Source: Corynebacterium dentalis (GTDB taxonomy: Bacteria; Actinomycetota; Actinomycetes; Mycobacteriales; Mycobacteriaceae). Taken from it: a stretch of 64,000 nt of DNA. A program made the translations under genes and the position numbers. The stretch covers positions 236,432 through 300,431 of the forward strand of contig NZ_OCTS01000005.1 in the NCBI RefSeq assembly GCF_900232865.1, written 5' to 3'. Shown one piece after another: positions 1 through 7,181 of this stretch. A model generated the notes under the pieces. It saw only the letters and a list, made by a program, of their open reading frames with translations, was not told the origin of the DNA and ran no database searches. Numbering within the stretch: position 1 is the stretch's first letter; every line of letters starts with the position of its first letter.

Positions 1-1
1 C

Positions 2-1399
2 CTGCGCTACTTGTACCGCTCGCCGGCCCTCGGTACCACGACGACCAACATCGTCGTCTCGGGTATTGCCACCGCCGCGTGGTTCGTGGCCACGGAGTTA
101 CTGCGCGCTGCCTGGCCTTTCGGCGGGTTTCCCTGGGCCCGGTTGGCATGGGGGCAGATCGGCGGTCCTTTGGCCTGGTGGATTCGCCTCGGTGGCCCCG
201 CGTTGGTCACCTTCGTGACGGTACTTTCTGGCGCAGCGCTGGCATGGTTGTTCTGGACCGTTGTGGCTGGTCGTTTTCCTTTTTTCCGACGCCAACTCCG
301 CCCTGTTCAGCAGGCCTCTTTGCTGCTGCCTTCCGCGATCACGCTTATCGTGACCGTGGCTGTGGGATTGGTGCTCAGCCAGACCGCACAGATTAATCCT
401 TGGGACGAAAACGGGGGCAAAACTCCCACTGTGCGCGTGGCCGCCATCCAAGGCAATGTTCCTCGGTTGGGCCTGGATTTCGCTTCCCAACGCCGGGCCG
501 TTCTGGATAATCATGCGCGCCAGACACACAAGCTGGCGGAAGCGGTGGAAAGGGGAGAGCAGCCCCAGCCAGACATCGTGATCTGGCCGGAAAACGCCTC
601 TGACGTGAATCCCATCACCAGCCAGGATGCTGCCCAGATCATCGGTGACGCGGTAGCCGCGATCCATGCGCCAATCTTGTTGGGAACAGTGACCCCAGAG
701 CACAACCGCATGGTGGTGTGGACGGAGCAAGGCCCCATGGATATTCACGATAAGCGCTTCCTGCAGCCCTTCGGTGAATACATGCCGCTGCGGGATCTGC
801 TCCGCAAGATCACCCCGCTGGTGGATCGCGCTGGAAACTTCCAGCCGGGGCAGGGCAACGGTCTGGTACACGTGCAGACCACCTCCGAGCAGGCACACGG
901 CGGCGATATACCCGTGGGCATCGCCACCTGTTACGAGATCAGCTTCGACGATGCGTTCCGCACCTCCGTGCGCGATGGCGCTCAATTGCTGACCACTCCC
1001 ACCAACAACGCGACCTTCGGTTTTACGGACATGACCTACCAGCAACTGGCGATGAGCCGGATGCGAGCCATCGAATACGATCGCTCACTCGTGGTAGCCG
1101 CGACTTCCGGTGTCTCCGCGATAGTGCAGCCGGACGGATCCGTCGGCCAGCAGACGCACATCTTCGAAGCCGATTCGCTCAGCGCGGAGCTCCCGCTTCA
1201 CCAGAACCTCACTGTGTCTGCTCGCATCGGCCCCTGGGTGGAATGGGTGCTCGCAGCAGCTGGTCTGCTCTGTGTTCTGGTGGGCATAATGGCGCGTCCG
1301 CGGGAAGTGACGTCGGGAAGAAATGTGCCCGCTAAGAAAAACAATAAGAACAAGAAGGCCAATTCGGGTGTCCGTCAGCGCACAACCCGGAAGAAGTAA
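2..1399 (+). CDS. lnt: Apolipoprotein N-acyltransferase, 5' end cut off by the window
   Basis: Transfers the third acyl chain to the N-terminal Cys of lipoproteins in the cytoplasmic membrane. The reading frame is open to the window edge, so the first membrane helices are missing. The visible part has remaining N-terminal helices with the GFPWARLAWGQ signature, a nitrilase-type periplasmic domain, a C-terminal helix (about residues 405-430) and a basic tail ending RTTRKK. The Glu-Lys-Cys triad is recognisable: E in WPENASDVNP, K in DKRFLQPFGEYMP and C in GIATCYEISFDD. The next gene, ppm1, starts 56 bases downstream on the same strand, the lnt-ppm1 pairing known from mycolic-acid bacteria, where the two can be fused; here they are separate. 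A copy of the dispersed CGACGCCAA motif lies within it at 280-296. Confidence 0.93.
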   Translation: MRYLYRSPALGTTTTNIVVSGIATAAWFVATELLRAAWPFGGFPWARLAWGQIGGPLAWWIRLGGPALVTFVTVLSGAALAWLFWTVVAGRFPFFRRQLRPVQQASLLLPSAITLIVTVAVGLVLSQTAQINPWDENGGKTPTVRVAAIQGNVPRLGLDFASQRRAVLDNHARQTHKLAEAVERGEQPQPDIVIWPENASDVNPITSQDAAQIIGDAVAAIHAPILLGTVTPEHNRMVVWTEQGPMDIHDKRFLQPFGEYMPLRDLLRKITPLVDRAGNFQPGQGNGLVHVQTTSEQAHGGDIPVGIATCYEISFDDAFRTSVRDGAQLLTTPTNNATFGFTDMTYQQLAMSRMRAIEYDRSLVVAATSGVSAIVQPDGSVGQQTHIFEADSLSAELPLHQNLTVSARIGPWVEWVLAAAGLLCVLVGIMARPREVTSGRNVPAKKNNKNKKANSGVRQRTTRKK

Positions 1400-1455
1400 T
1401 TAGTATCGTTACGGTATTGGGTCATCACACCCGCTAAGAAAGGTTGCACATAGAC

Positions 1456-2253
1456 ATGGCGAAACTCAGCGAAAAGACGCTGGTTATCATTCCGACGTTC
1501 AACGAACTCGAGAATCTGCCTCTCATCATCGACCGCCTGCTCACCGCAGAGCCAGAGCGCGTCAACGTGCTGGTGGTCGACGATTCCAGCCCGGACGGCA
1601 CCGGAGACAAGGCCGAGGAACTGGCGGCCAACGACGACCGCATCCATGTCATGCACCGCGAAGGCAAGGGTGGCCTGGCAGGCGCCTATGTTGCTGGCTT
1701 CAAGTGGGGCTTGGAGCGCGACTACGAAATCCTTTGTGAAATGGATGCCGACGGCTCCCACGCGCCCGAGCAGCTCCATCTGCTTCTGGACCGCATCGAT
1801 AACGGCGCTGAGATGGTTCTGGGTTCCCGCTACGTGCGTGGCGGCAAGACCGTGAACTGGCCAGTTAGCCGCCAGCTTCTGTCCCGCGGTGGCAACATCT
1901 ACTCCTCGCTGGCGCTGGGCGCCGGGTTGTCCGATATCACCGGTGGCTACCGCGCGTACCGCCGCGATGTACTGGAAGAGATTGATCTGGACACTTTGGG
2001 TGTCGCGGGCTACGTCTTCCAGGTGGACTTGGCTTTCCGCGCTGTGGAGCTGGGCTTCGACGTGCGCGAGGTTCCTATCACCTTCACCGAGCGTGAGCTG
2101 GGCGAGTCCAAGATGAGCGGCAACATTGTCACCGAGGCAATGTTGCAGGTCACTAAGTGGGGAGTGGCTCACCGCTATGACCAGGTGAAGAACTTGGTGA
2201 CGGAGTTCTCCCGTATTGGCACGGGCACCGTGAAGAATATGTTCACCAAGTAG
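1456..2253 (+). CDS. ppm1: Polyprenol monophosphomannose synthase (Ppm1 catalytic domain)
   Basis: GT2-family enzyme moving mannose from GDP-mannose to polyprenyl phosphate, the donor for LAM/LM assembly and protein O-mannosylation. The N-terminus has [13 protein letters not shown]; the metal-binding region is [12 protein letters not shown], followed by EMDADGSH and the SRYVRGG loop typical of dolichol-phosphate mannose synthases. It is about 265 residues, with no membrane helix, so it is a free-standing catalytic domain. I chose the ATG at 1456 because GAAAGG at about 1438-1443 gives a ribosome-binding site there; an in-frame TTG at 1444 would leave no spacing. It follows lnt and probably shares its transcript, ending at the hairpin 2277-2314. 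Confidence 0.93.
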   Translation: MAKLSEKTLVIIPTFNELENLPLIIDRLLTAEPERVNVLVVDDSSPDGTGDKAEELAANDDRIHVMHREGKGGLAGAYVAGFKWGLERDYEILCEMDADGSHAPEQLHLLLDRIDNGAEMVLGSRYVRGGKTVNWPVSRQLLSRGGNIYSSLALGAGLSDITGGYRAYRRDVLEEIDLDTLGVAGYVFQVDLAFRAVELGFDVREVPITFTERELGESKMSGNIVTEAMLQVTKWGVAHRYDQVKNLVTEFSRIGTGTVKNMFTK

Positions 2254-2276
2254 CTTTTCGCGCTACGGCCATGCGA

Positions 2277-2314
2277 AAGGCCGGCCGCCACGTTTATTCG
2301 TGGTGCCCGGCCTT
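2277..2314. terminator. Hairpin between convergent ppm1 and rbpA
   Basis: Two 16-base arms (2277-2292 and 2299-2314) pair with one mismatch and one G-T wobble around a TTTATT loop. It lies between the stops of two convergent genes and probably serves both. The T-tract is weak on either side. Confidence 0.65.
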
Positions 2315-2348
2315 CGTGCTTGTCAGCGAACCTGCAACGCCTAAGGCT

Positions 2349-2726
2349 TTAGGCGTTCTTGGCTGCTTCCTGCTCCTTCATGAGCTTCACGGCATTGCGA
2401 CGGCGCTTGCGGAGCAACTCCACGCGCTCTTCCAGCAGCACGTCCAGCTCTTCGAGGGAGCGACGCTCACGCAGCATGTCCCAGTGGGTGCGGGGAGGCT
2501 TTACCGGCTTGGACTCCTGTCCATCGCCCTCCATGAGAGTGCCCGGCTGGCCGTTCTTGCACATCCACTCGTTAGGGATTTCTGCATCGTCGGCAAACGG
2601 CACCTCAAAGACCTCACCGCTATCGGTTTGGTACTTCACCATGCGGCGAGGTGCCAGGTCATGGTCGCGATCCGTCTCATAAGAAACCGCGCCCATTCGG
2701 CTGCCACGCAATACGCGATCTGCCAT
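2349..2726 (-). CDS. rbpA: RNA polymerase-binding protein RbpA
   Basis: Actinobacterial RNA polymerase-binding factor that stabilises the sigma A/sigma B holoenzyme and the open promoter complex. It starts MADRVLRGSRMGAVSYETD, has the basic/hydrophobic core around RRMVKYQTDSGEVFEVPF, and ends in the sigma-interacting helical part around HWDMLRERRSLEELDVLLEE. The length, 125 aa, suits the family. The zinc site of some RbpAs is not complete here (a single Cys in EWMCKNG). GAGGAG lies about 10 bases before the ATG. In mycobacteria rbpA and ppm1 are also neighbours in convergent orientation, which fits this layout. Confidence 0.95.
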   Translation of the reverse strand: MADRVLRGSRMGAVSYETDRDHDLAPRRMVKYQTDSGEVFEVPFADDAEIPNEWMCKNGQPGTLMEGDGQESKPVKPPRTHWDMLRERRSLEELDVLLEERVELLRKRRRNAVKLMKEQEAAKNA

Positions 2727-2850
2727 TTATGCCTCACTCCTCAAATAGATTATTCACAATCTGACCGTAAACCACTTCATCTTACCCGGAAACTGTAGGG
2801 ATAGATGCCTCAAGGAGGATTCGGTCACCATGAACTCAACGAACCAACAC

Positions 2851-2856
2851 TAGGAT
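2851..2856 (+). promoter_or_regulatory. Candidate -10 box (TAGGAT) for leaderless transcript
   Basis: TAGGAT ends 8 bases before the ATG at 2865, the spacing expected when transcription starts at the start codon. Confidence 0.4.
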
Positions 2857-2864
2857 TTGTTCCC

Positions 2865-3215
2865 ATGAGCTCCGCTACTTCCCGCACCCGCCCACAGCAT
2901 TGCCACTGGTGCGGCCGCGAGCTGGGAGAAAGCGGCACGGGTAGGCCACGGAAGTACTGCTCGCCATCGTGCAAACAGCGCGCCTACGAACAGCGGAAAA
3001 ACTTGACCGGAACGGGCATTCCCGCCGATGCCGTGATTTACTCCGCCAGCTCCGCGAACCAACTTTTGGACGAACTCTTCGAGCTCCGATGCGCTGCGGA
3101 AGATATCCAGACTGCCGTTTCGGAAGGCGAGGATGCAGCCTCGATATCCGAGCTGGCCACAGAGCTGGTGGACATCGCCCGGCGCATCGAGAAGCTACGT
3201 GGCCAAGCGGAATGA
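2865..3215 (+). CDS. Small Cys-rich (putative zinc-binding) conserved protein
   Basis: A 116-aa protein with CHWC and, 15 residues later, CSPSC, followed by a basic stretch (KQRAYEQRK). This pattern suits a small zinc ribbon, but I cannot name a function. The C-terminal half (QLLDELFELRCAAEDIQTA onward) is predicted helical and acidic. The ATG at 2865 is preferred because TAGGAT at 2851-2856 sits 8 bases upstream, suggesting a leaderless message. An in-frame ATG at 2805 would add 20 residues of unlikely sequence. In mycobacteria a small gene of similar type lies near rbpA and ppm1; homology is inferred from position, not proven. Confidence 0.75.
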   Translation: MSSATSRTRPQHCHWCGRELGESGTGRPRKYCSPSCKQRAYEQRKNLTGTGIPADAVIYSASSANQLLDELFELRCAAEDIQTAVSEGEDAASISELATELVDIARRIEKLRGQAE

Positions 3216-3292
3216 TTCACTGACCGTTCGCAGCGCTCAGCCACACTCCGCACCGCATACACTGCCGGGTTAGAGAATCTGCGACGGAGGGC

Positions 3293-3298
3293 TAGGCT
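3293..3298 (+). promoter_or_regulatory. Candidate -10 box (TAGGCT), leaderless YceI gene
   Basis: TAGGCT is followed by exactly 7 bases and then the ATG at 3306. No Shine-Dalgarno sequence fits between. A weak -35 (TTAGAG, 3270-3275) lies 17 bases upstream. Confidence 0.5.
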
Positions 3299-3305
3299 GA
3301 TATTT

Positions 3306-4004
3306 ATGCGTAAGGGAATCATCACGCTCGGTGTCATCGGCATCATTGCCAGTCTGCTTTTCGCCTTCGGTCCGCTCGCGTACCGCGTGCTCAACGATAA
3401 GGGCCTGCAGACCGCAAACCTGGCCAACGGTGGCGAGCCAGCCAGCATCGGCATGGATGGCACCTGGTTCACGGTAGAGGGCTACGGTTCCAACAGCACG
3501 CAGGCGGGATATACCTTCTTCGAGAAACTCCCTGCGGAAGACAAGACCACCTCCGGCCGCGCAGACAACCACGATGGCGAAAGCGTGCATGGCGAGCTGC
3601 GCGTAGAAAATGACACGCTGGTGGAGGGCACGGTCAAGGTAGACGTGGGCGATATCAGCTCGGACAACCAGCGCCGCGATGTCAACGTCCGCCGGGACAT
3701 CCTGCACACTGATTCCTACCCAACCGCCGAGTTCACCGTCACCAAACCAGCGGACTTGTCCCACCTGCCTAGCGACGGCACCGTCGGCACCGTGAAAGTC
3801 ACAGGAGACCTCACGCTGCACGGCAAAACCAAAGAAATCACCACCGAGCTCACCGCCCTGCGCACCGCGGAGAGCGTGATCATCGAGGGCAATATCCCGG
3901 TCAAGCGCAGCGACTTCGATATCGAAGCCGGGGAATTCGTGGCCGCTGTCATCGACGATGAGGGCACCATCGATCTCCTCTTGGTCTTCCAGAAGCGCGG
4001 CTAG
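3306..4004 (+). CDS. YceI family protein with N-terminal membrane anchor
   Basis: YceI proteins are lipocalin-like beta barrels that bind polyprenoid or other long lipids outside the membrane. An uncleaved-looking hydrophobic helix (about residues 4-24, IITLGVIGIIASLLFAFGPL) precedes the barrel domain. Family hallmarks are the GTWFTVEGYGSNS opening, DVGDISSDNQRRD, the catalytic-like LTLHGKTKEITTELTA strand and SDFDIEAGEFVAAVIDDEG. The length of 232 aa is normal for an anchored version. It is a stand-alone gene with its own leaderless-type promoter. The ligand cannot be told from sequence; quinone or polyprenyl carriers are plausible. Confidence 0.88.
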   Translation: MRKGIITLGVIGIIASLLFAFGPLAYRVLNDKGLQTANLANGGEPASIGMDGTWFTVEGYGSNSTQAGYTFFEKLPAEDKTTSGRADNHDGESVHGELRVENDTLVEGTVKVDVGDISSDNQRRDVNVRRDILHTDSYPTAEFTVTKPADLSHLPSDGTVGTVKVTGDLTLHGKTKEITTELTALRTAESVIIEGNIPVKRSDFDIEAGEFVAAVIDDEGTIDLLLVFQKRG

Positions 4005-4083
4005 CGCAGCAATTTACGCGGTCGCTCACGCCCCCAATCTCCGCAGATAGCCAGCCTTCCCACCCGCCGCAGTGACGGGCGTT

Positions 4084-4089
4084 TAAGCT
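4084..4089 (+). promoter_or_regulatory. Candidate -10 box (TAAGCT) for the small protein-mgtE operon
   Basis: TAAGCT is followed by 6 bases and the ATG at 4096; no ribosome-binding site is visible. Confidence 0.45.
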
Positions 4090-4095
4090 AGATCT

Positions 4096-4278
4096 ATGTC
4101 CCCGCAAATGGTTTTCTATTCCCGCATCATGCGTAGCGTGGTGCTCGCGTTTTTCATCGGATTTCTGCTGATCACCGCTAGCAACTGGGTGAACTACCTG
4201 TTTGCCGCAGTGTGTGGTCTGTTTCTCGCGGTGACCGTCTTCCAGCTGTGGACCACCCACCAGAGGGATAACCAGTAA
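4096..4278 (+). CDS. Small membrane protein coupled to mgtE
   Basis: A 60-aa protein made of two hydrophobic helices (about residues 13-30 and 33-52) with a short polar tail ending HQRDNQ. Its stop TAA overlaps the mgtE ATG by one base (TAATG), so the two are translationally coupled. The function is unknown; a role in MgtE assembly or regulation is only inferred from the coupling. Confidence 0.75.
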   Translation: MSPQMVFYSRIMRSVVLAFFIGFLLITASNWVNYLFAAVCGLFLAVTVFQLWTTHQRDNQ

Positions 4279-5678
4279 TGAGCCCGGCTGCTCAGAAACC
4301 GCTGAAGTCTGTCGTCGAAACGGAAAAGATGGACGAGGTCCGCGACTGGCTGGACGGCAAGCCCTCGGTGATTATCGCCGAGGAACTGCACCGCCTCACG
4401 CCCGCGCAGATGGCGGTTGCGTTCCGTGTGCTGCCGAAGGATCGGGCGCTGCACGTCTTTGAATACATGGACCCTCCGGTGCAGGCGGAGTTGCTCTCTG
4501 GCCTGGTGGAGGGGGAGACGGCGAGCATGTTGCGGTCGCTGGCGCCAGATGATCAGGCGGAGTTGCTGGATGAGATTCCGGCCAAAGTCGCGGCGCGTCT
4601 CATGGAGGGTCTGCCCGCCAGCGAGCGGAGTTTCGTTTCGGATTTGTTGGGTTACCCTGCGGAGTCGGCGGGGCGTCTTATGGTTCCGACGCCAACAGTT
4701 CTCGCCCCAGCTGCGACCCGAGAAGAAGCGCTTGACAAGATTCAGCGCAACGCACAGGCGCAATCTTCGGCGGATGACCATCACGATTCCACGGTGATCG
4801 ATTCCGATATCGCGGTGGTTCCGGTGGCGGATAATTCTCGCCGTCTGTTGGGCACGGTGTCACTGTCCGCAGTGGTTGCGGCTCCCACGGGAACGCAGAT
4901 CGAGCAGATCATGCACCGGGAGAAATTCCAGGTCAAGGCATCCGAGGACCAGGAGGTCGCGGCACGCCTGATGCAGGAAGCTGACTTGCTGGCGCTGCCG
5001 GTGGTAGACGACGAAGAGCGGATTCTGGGCTTGATCACCGTCGACGATGCCATGGAGGTCCTGGAGTTCGAGGCCACCGAGGATGCGTACCGTTCCGGCG
5101 GTTCGGAGCCGCTGAAGGAGCCGTACCTGAAGGCAACGGTGCTCACGCTGGCGAGGAAGCGCGGCACGTGGTTAGTACTGCTGATTCTCGCGGCTTTTCT
5201 GACCATCAATGTGATGGAGTTTTTCGAATCCACGCTGGAGGCGGTGGTGGTTTTGAGCGTGTTCGTGCCGATGATCATCGGTACGGGCGGCAACGCTGGC
5301 GCTCAGGCTGCTAGTTCGGTGGTGCGCGCACTGGCCGTCAACGAGGTACGGCCCAGCGACGTGGCACGGGTGATTTGGCGCGAAATCCGCGTGGGCTTCC
5401 TCCTGGGAATGTTCCTTGGCGTGGTGATTTTTCCGGTCATTTTCTGGATCTATGCCCTGCCAGTGGCTTCCACAATCTCCATCACCATCGTGGCCATTTG
5501 TACCTGGGCATGCATCGTGGGCGGCGTGTTGCCGTTGTTGGCACGGAAGTTGGGCGTAGATCCCGCGGTCTTTTCGACGCCAGTCGTGTCTACTTTGGTG
5601 GATGCCACCGGCCTGGTTATTTACTTCACGGTCGCCGGGACGATCATGGCGGATCAGATCGCCGCGGCGACGGGGTAG
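4278..5678 (+). CDS. mgtE: MgtE-type magnesium transporter
   Basis: Mg2+ (possibly Co2+) channel of the cytoplasmic membrane, gated by cytosolic domains. It has the MgtE N domain (to about residue 130, including LAPDDQAELLDEIPAKVAARL), two CBS domains (about 135-260) and five C-terminal membrane helices (about 290-465). The pore-region signature GTGGNAGAQAASSVVRAL is intact. The 466-aa length is normal. The ATG overlaps the stop of the upstream small membrane protein gene, so expression is coupled. No Mg-responsive riboswitch is visible upstream. The segment AVFSTP (near 5571) carries the dispersed CGACGCCA motif. Confidence 0.95.
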   Translation: MSPAAQKPLKSVVETEKMDEVRDWLDGKPSVIIAEELHRLTPAQMAVAFRVLPKDRALHVFEYMDPPVQAELLSGLVEGETASMLRSLAPDDQAELLDEIPAKVAARLMEGLPASERSFVSDLLGYPAESAGRLMVPTPTVLAPAATREEALDKIQRNAQAQSSADDHHDSTVIDSDIAVVPVADNSRRLLGTVSLSAVVAAPTGTQIEQIMHREKFQVKASEDQEVAARLMQEADLLALPVVDDEERILGLITVDDAMEVLEFEATEDAYRSGGSEPLKEPYLKATVLTLARKRGTWLVLLILAAFLTINVMEFFESTLEAVVVLSVFVPMIIGTGGNAGAQAASSVVRALAVNEVRPSDVARVIWREIRVGFLLGMFLGVVIFPVIFWIYALPVASTISITIVAICTWACIVGGVLPLLARKLGVDPAVFSTPVVSTLVDATGLVIYFTVAGTIMADQIAAATG

Positions 5679-5760
5679 TAGGCGACAGGGTAGTGGCTAG
5701 CAGGGGTCGCTGAAGTCTCCGGAATTGTTCAGCGTGCGGCGTTTTATGAAACAGAGCTAA

Positions 5761-6465
5761 TTAGCCAAGGTTGCGGGTAGCAACCATTAACTCAGCTAAT
5801 TCCTTGGAGGATTGCGGATTCTGGCCCGTGTAGAGGTTTCCGTCCTGAACCACGTTGGAACGCAGCGGGAATCCCTTGCTGTAGGAAAGACCGGCTTCCT
5901 TCAGTTTGTCTTCGAGGTACCACTTGGCCTTCCATCCGAACGGGTTGATGCGCTCTTCGACGTTCGACAGGCCGGTAACCTTGCGTCCGGCGAACGGGGT
6001 ATTGCCCTGCTCATCGACTGTTGCTAGCAGTGCCGCAGGGGAATGGCACAGAAGTCCCAGCTGGCCACCTGAAGCGAGCTGGTCAATGAGAATCTTGCCA
6101 GAAGCCTTATCTACGGAGAGGTCTTCCATCGGTCCGTGTCCACCTGGGTAAAACACCCCGTCAAAGTCATCTGCACTCAATTCATGCAGGTCAGCGGCAT
6201 TTTCTAAGGCTGGCTTGAGTTCTTCGAGCCGTTCCTTCATCTTCTTCGCCGTGGATGGAAGTACGCCACCGGAAACCTTCAAGCTCAGCTGATCCACGAC
6301 AGGAGTTTTGCCACCAGGTGTAGCGATGGTGATCTCATATCCTGCGTCGGAAAAAATATCATGAGGAACCACAAATTCCTCCGCCCAGAAACCGGTGGGA
6401 TGCTCGGTGCCATCCTTGAGGGTCCAGTGATCGGCGGCGGTGAGTGCGATCAAGATTTTCGTCAT
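5761..6465 (-). CDS. DJ-1/PfpI family protein (Hsp31/glyoxalase III-like)
   Basis: Class I glutamine-amidotransferase-like fold; relatives act on methylglyoxal or as chaperones and deglycases. The N-terminus is MTKILIALTAADHW, the Glu of the active site is in WAEEFVVPHDIF, and the nucleophile Cys with its partner His is in LGLLCHSPAALLA. The FYPGGHGPMEDL motif is typical. About 234 aa. I start at the ATG at 6465 because AAGGAG lies 8-9 bases upstream. A perfect inverted repeat at 6604-6625, about 140 bases before the start, is a likely operator. The neighbours do not suggest a pathway. Confidence 0.85.
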   Translation of the reverse strand: MTKILIALTAADHWTLKDGTEHPTGFWAEEFVVPHDIFSDAGYEITIATPGGKTPVVDQLSLKVSGGVLPSTAKKMKERLEELKPALENAADLHELSADDFDGVFYPGGHGPMEDLSVDKASGKILIDQLASGGQLGLLCHSPAALLATVDEQGNTPFAGRKVTGLSNVEERINPFGWKAKWYLEDKLKEAGLSYSKGFPLRSNVVQDGNLYTGQNPQSSKELAELMVATRNLG

Positions 6466-6603
6466 GGTGAGAAGCTCCTTGAATGTTTGTGGGTTCTTGT
6501 GGTGAACGGTGTGTAGCTCGGTGGTTCGCCGACCACCAACCATTTATACACGCGTGATGGAAAGCTATGGGATGGTCGATTGCTCGCCCCGAATACGGAC
6601 GTC

Positions 6604-6625
6604 GTTTCGTCACACGTGACGAAAC
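6604..6625. promoter_or_regulatory. Perfect 10-bp inverted repeat, likely operator
   Basis: GTTTCGTCAC (6604-6613), a 2-base spacer and GTGACGAAAC (6616-6625). It lies upstream of the divergent DJ-1-like gene and is symmetrical in the way of a dimeric repressor site. The regulator is unknown. Confidence 0.5.
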
Positions 6626-7132
6626 TAAGGTGAGCAATTGGCCACGCAAATAGGGAGGCTGGTGGCCATTATCAGCGCCCGGTGGCCTCCCGGGCGGCTT
6701 TCCATTTTCAACGCCAGGCTCATCTCAGTTGAGCTTTGAGCCAGGTGGGCAGATTTCCATAGTGAGCTCTAGAGAGAATCTCGATCTGTTTGACCGTTAA
6801 GTAGTTTGAGTGGCCGGAAATACGTAGTGCGTCTTAGATCATCGACAAGTCGATAGAGAAGCCAGGTGGTGCTCAGGGCACACAGTAGTGAGCATGCCCA
6901 ATGTCGCCGAACCGGACATAAGGCGCATCCGCCACACGGCAGAAACGCCAAGCAACTCACTGTGCACCACTTTCTCCACCTAAGGTCACAAATAGCCGAT
7001 AATATACATTATGACACTTTAGCTTTTGAAGGCCTGCCCTGGGCTTTCGCATTGCGGGCGAACTCAAGGCAACTTCAAGGTGTGGCGAATGCTCAACTAC
7101 ACTCTTTGAGTGATGTAAATTATATGGGCTAA

Positions 7133-7144
7133 GGTTATATAACC
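7133..7144. promoter_or_regulatory. 12-bp palindrome resembling a DtxR box with a short spacer
   Basis: GGTTATATAACC is a perfect palindrome 37 bases before the ATG of the cytochrome b-like gene. The half-sites match the DtxR consensus AGGTTA/TAACCT, but the spacer is 2 rather than 3 bases, so iron control is only a guess. Confidence 0.4.
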
Positions 7145-7181
7145 AGAGCTATGACGAGCCTCAATCTGCAGGAGACTACAT

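Larger units (their letters stand above)
6466..7181. other. 716-bp stretch without a convincing gene
   Basis: Several short reading frames exist (for example 6866-7132 plus and 6769-6960 minus), but none has a recognisable domain, a good ribosome-binding site or the codon pattern of neighbours. It holds the inverted repeat at 6604-6625, a second palindrome at 7133-7144, and a degenerate copy of the dispersed motif (CAACGCCAG near 6710). The sequence is AT-richer toward the cytochrome gene, as expected for a regulatory region. Confidence 0.5.

Noticed and set aside
6866..7132. 88-codon plus-strand frame in the 6.5-7.2 kb gap
   Set aside because: No ribosome-binding site, no conserved pattern, unlike neighbouring codon use.
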